Origin: Erythrobacter longus
GTDB taxonomy: Bacteria > Pseudomonadota > Alphaproteobacteria > Sphingomonadales > Sphingomonadaceae
Direction: 5' to 3'
DNA length: 64,000 nucleotides
Assembly: GCF_000715015.1 (NCBI RefSeq)
Contig: NZ_JMIW01000004.1
Location: 1 to 64,000 of the forward strand
Part shown: piece after piece, positions 61,511 to 64,000 of the stretch
How the letters are laid out: each line of letters starts with the position of its first letter
How positions within the stretch are numbered: the stretch's first letter is position 1
The notes under the pieces: model-generated
Database searches by the model: none
Seen by the model: the letters and a program-made list of their open reading frames with translations, nothing else
Told to the model about the DNA's origin: nothing
Translations under genes and position numbers: made by a program

Positions 61511-62322
61511 GCCTTATCCCATCTCCCCTGGCCGCTGCGCTCGCCGGAACCGGCCTTGCCTGTTTCGCGATTGGCGCCACACGACGTCCCGATCCCGGGC
61601 TCAAGCTAAGCGGTCTTGCCGTTATTGCTTTCGCACTTGCGCCTGTTCCGGCGCATGCTGACCAGTTCGTCGACGCAGCCGACAATGCGACTATCGATTG
61701 CGAACTGGCACGCGGTGAACTCACCCGGATCGCGCTCATCGATGACGGCTTTGCCAATGTCTCGAAGATCGCAAGCGGCTTTCCCTATAACGACTTCCAG
61801 GTGACGCACGAGCCGGTGCGCGGAGACATTTATATCTCCGTGCCTCCGCAATTCGCTGCGGCCCGCGTCAGCTTCTTTGCGACCAGTAAAGCGGGTTATG
61901 TCTACAAATTCGCCTGTCGCCTTGGCGGGCAGGAGGCGACCCAGCTTTTCATCACCAATCCCGCGCTTGCTAAAGCCAAGGCGACAAAATGGGAGGCCGA
62001 AACCGGCCCCGAAGACGCCGCAATCCGCCTGATCGAAGCCATGGCGAGCGATGCCGTCCTGCCCGGTTTCACCGCACGCGCCGAAATCTCCGCGCCGCGC
62101 CGCACTGGCGGGATCGAGGTTCAGCTCGTCGCCGAATACCAGGGCGATGAACTCACCGGGCAGCGCTTCCTCATCCGTAACCTCGGCAAGGAGAGCCTTG
62201 CCCTTGCGGAAGAGCGCGAAGCGCCTGCAGGCGCGCTTGCCTTTGCTTATGGCCGCGAAAGCCTCGCCCCCGGTGAAGCCACCAGCGCCTTCCTCGTCTT
62301 CGCGAAGGGAGGGCTCAAGTGA
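61507..62322 (+). CDS. traK: TraK, outer-membrane-associated secretin-like transfer protein
   Basis: 271 residues. N-terminal hydrophobic segment and a cleavable signal ending in VPAHA before mature DQFVDAADNATIDCE. Contains the TraK-type FPYNDFQVTHEPVRGDIYISV. ATG 61507 overlaps the traE stop (ATGA). VirB9 counterpart. The signal peptide follows an extra first hydrophobic stretch of about 20 residues, an unusual double start. Confidence 0.85.
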   Translation: MSLIPSPLAAALAGTGLACFAIGATRRPDPGLKLSGLAVIAFALAPVPAHADQFVDAADNATIDCELARGELTRIALIDDGFANVSKIASGFPYNDFQVTHEPVRGDIYISVPPQFAAARVSFFATSKAGYVYKFACRLGGQEATQLFITNPALAKAKATKWEAETGPEDAAIRLIEAMASDAVLPGFTARAEISAPRRTGGIEVQLVAEYQGDELTGQRFLIRNLGKESLALAEEREAPAGALAFAYGRESLAPGEATSAFLVFAKGGLK

Positions 62323-63644
62323 TGGCAGTCGCACCAGCAAAACCGGAAAGCCCCAAGGCCAAGCCTGTGCCAGGCTCGCCGCAAGCCCGTGAGAGCGGAC
62401 GCCGCAATCTCAATTCGCAGATCGCGCAGCGCCAGAAACTGCTGCTCGCCGGGATCGGGGCCATCGCGCTCATCGGCGGCGGGATGTTCATCTTCAGCGA
62501 CGACGGTGACGACGCTGGCGCAGATGCGAATGGCGCTACGACGATCGACACCGGCAGCCTCGTCAATCGCAACCTGTCACAGCGCGAGTTCGTCGCGAGC
62601 TACGGCAACCGGCTCGATGCGCAGGGCAAGGCTATCAAGGATCTGGAAGAAGCACAGCTGCCGCGCTCGCAGGTTCAGGAGGAACTCGAAGCGCTGCGCA
62701 GCGAGAACGCGCAGATGCGCTCCGACGGCCAAGCCGCGATCGATGCGATCTCGGCCGAAAACGCCGCCTTGCGCTCGCAGCTAAGCCAGGCGACCAGACC
62801 CTCATCAGAGCCTTTACCCGTGCCGCCACCGCCGGCCTATGGTCCCGGGGTCAGCAACGCTGCGGCAATCCAGTCGCCGCAGCCCGGGGCACCGGCACAG
62901 GGCGGCGAGCTCAGCCTGATGAGTTTCACCGATGATGCGGGCAAGGACGGCAAGCCGAAAGGCACCGAGACAGCGCCTGCCCTGCTGCTCGAAGCGAGCC
63001 GCGACTACCTGCCGCCCAACAGCTACGCACCGGCAACGGTCATCGTCGGCGTCGATGCGTCGACCGGCGTTGCGAGCCAGAGCGATCCACTTCCCGTGGT
63101 CCTCAGGATCACCGGTCCGGCCCGCTCGGTCATGCGCGGCAACAAGCTGCTCACCACCGACATCACCGGCTGCCTCGTCAACGGTGCAGCGCGCGGCGAT
63201 CTCTCGGCCGAGAAGGTCTACGTCAAGCTGGTGCGGATGACCTGCGCGCAGCCCGGCGGACGGTTTGCGGTCAGCGAAGTCAAAGGCTTCATCTCCTTTG
63301 CCGGCAAGTCGGGAGTACGCGGCCGCGTGGTCAGCCGTGAAGGCAGCCTCGTCAGTCAGGCGCTGCTCGCCGGGATTGTGGGCGGCTTCGGCCGCGGCTT
63401 TTCCGCCAACGCCAACGGCATCTTCACCGGACAAGTGGGGAGCAACGGCCAGCGCGAAGCCCTCTCACCGACCGACATTCTTGCTGGCGGGTTCGGGCAA
63501 GGCGCGGGCGACGCTGCTGACACCGTATCCCGCTACCTCATTGAACGCGCAGAACAATATCAACCAGTCGTCGAGATGCCGACCGGCATCGAGGTCGAGA
63601 TCGTCTTTCTCGACGGCGTCCATGTCAGGAGCTCTTCCCAATGA
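62322..63644 (+). CDS. traB: TraB, VirB10-like inner-to-outer-membrane scaffold
   Basis: 440 residues. N-terminal cytoplasmic segment, one transmembrane helix (about 38-58), a coiled coil (about 100-155, rich in Glu/Gln/Leu), a proline-rich spacer (PLPVPPPPAYGPG) and a C-terminal VirB10 beta-barrel domain (VIVGVDASTGVASQSDPLPVVLRITGP..GRVVSREGSLV). ATG 62322 (TGATG with traK). Links inner and outer membrane in the transfer channel. Confidence 0.9.
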   Translation: MAVAPAKPESPKAKPVPGSPQARESGRRNLNSQIAQRQKLLLAGIGAIALIGGGMFIFSDDGDDAGADANGATTIDTGSLVNRNLSQREFVASYGNRLDAQGKAIKDLEEAQLPRSQVQEELEALRSENAQMRSDGQAAIDAISAENAALRSQLSQATRPSSEPLPVPPPPAYGPGVSNAAAIQSPQPGAPAQGGELSLMSFTDDAGKDGKPKGTETAPALLLEASRDYLPPNSYAPATVIVGVDASTGVASQSDPLPVVLRITGPARSVMRGNKLLTTDITGCLVNGAARGDLSAEKVYVKLVRMTCAQPGGRFAVSEVKGFISFAGKSGVRGRVVSREGSLVSQALLAGIVGGFGRGFSANANGIFTGQVGSNGQREALSPTDILAGGFGQGAGDAADTVSRYLIERAEQYQPVVEMPTGIEVEIVFLDGVHVRSSSQ

Positions 63645-64000
63645 ACTACAATGATTATCGGCCGGGCCTGAAGGCCCGCGCCGCCCACTTCGCCCTGGCC
63701 TGCTCAGGTGCCGCCGCCGTGCTTACCCTCGGGGTTTCGGCCGTCACGGCCATGCCGGCATCGGCTGCGGCGCTGGCGAGCGATGTTGCGCAGGCCCTGA
63801 AGCTGCGCCTGCCCAAAACGCCCATCGATGCAATCGACTGCGACAGGCTCGGACCATGGTGTGAAGTCGTCTCGAACGACACGCTGTTCTATATCGACGA
63901 AACAGCGCGCTACCTGTTCGTGGGCCGGCTCTACGACATGGAAGAACGGCGTGACGTAACCGCTGCGCGGCTGCTCGAACTCAACCCAGACCTGCTTGCC
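63641..64000 (+). CDS. DsbC-family disulfide isomerase of the transfer system (partial)
   Basis: Cut off by the window end; 120 codons visible. Signal peptide (about residues 14-45), then LKLRLPKTPIDAIDCDRLGPWCEV..DTLFYIDETARYLFVGRLYDMEERRDVTAARL, matching the DsbC/DsbG dimerisation domain used by F-type transfer systems. The thioredoxin domain is outside the window. ATG 63641 overlaps the traB stop. Confidence 0.85.
   Translation, partial: MNYNDYRPGLKARAAHFALACSGAAAVLTLGVSAVTAMPASAAALASDVAQALKLRLPKTPIDAIDCDRLGPWCEVVSNDTLFYIDETARYLFVGRLYDMEERRDVTAARLLELNPDLLA

Noticed and set aside
1..64000. CRISPR arrays, rRNA, tRNA genes and insertion sequences
   Set aside because: No regularly spaced direct repeats, no cloverleaf-like tRNA and no transposase-like protein were recognised by reading.

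Overview
The window looks like a chromosome (or large replicon) segment of an alphaproteobacterium, most likely a sphingomonad (Erythrobacteraceae/Sphingomonadaceae type). I infer this from the moderately high GC, an FnrL-type regulator, NnrS proteins, a UbiM-like hydroxylase and an F-type transfer module of the kind common in sphingomonads. The genus is not determined.

Layout. 0.2-3.0 kb: a large M6-like metalloprotease with Asp-rich repeats. 3.3-7.9 kb: a self-contained envelope-stress-like module made of an ABC-2 transporter, a DesK/DesR-type two-component pair and a serine hydrolase, with the same 29-bp motif in front of the transporter operon and in front of the hydrolase. 8.3-11.2 kb: an exported catalase-peroxidase and a pseudoazurin. 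11.5-48 kb: one long anaerobic-respiration island. It holds hemN, three Crp/Fnr regulators, two NnrS proteins, a complete molybdopterin set (moaA, moaD, moaE, moaB, moaC, moeA, mobA), narK-narG-narH-narJ-ppiC-narI genes in one overlapping operon, a porin, a carbonic anhydrase, AidB- and ACAD-type flavoproteins, a phenylpyruvate decarboxylase, class III ribonucleotide reductase (nrdD/nrdG) and a UbiM-like hydroxylase. 48.2-53.3 kb: an EmrA-EmrB-OprM type efflux operon with its TetR regulator. 53.8-55.5 kb: an NsrR-type regulator divergent from a group III truncated haemoglobin, an unknown membrane protein and a YeaR-like protein. 55.8-59.0 kb: a lower-GC two-gene operon (an unrecognised protein plus a fatty-acyl-AMP ligase with an extra N-terminal domain). 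59.2-64 kb: two small DNA-binding proteins, then the start of an F-type conjugation operon (traA, traL, traE, traK, traB, dsbC-like), cut off by the window end.

How it works together. Nine perfect TTGA[T/C]-N4-[A/G]TCAA boxes and one near match lie in front of hemN, a FixK-like gene, cupin-nnrS/ACAD, moaBC-moeA, narK-narGHJI, a Dnr-like gene, porin/copD-nnrS, ppdA, nrdDG and the UbiM-like gene. The region is therefore best read as one FnrL/Dnr-controlled programme for nitrate respiration and anaerobic growth. It supplies the haem, Moco, deoxynucleotides and probably quinone needed without oxygen. Nitrate is reduced only to nitrite here: no nitrite, NO or N2O reductase is visible. Defence against NO is carried by NnrS, truncated haemoglobin and the YeaR-like protein.

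The least explained parts are the lower-GC fatty-acyl-AMP ligase operon beside the transfer module, the membrane protein in the haemoglobin operon, the shared motif of the two-component module, and overlapping inverted repeats upstream of traA. No rRNA, tRNA or CRISPR array was recognised.
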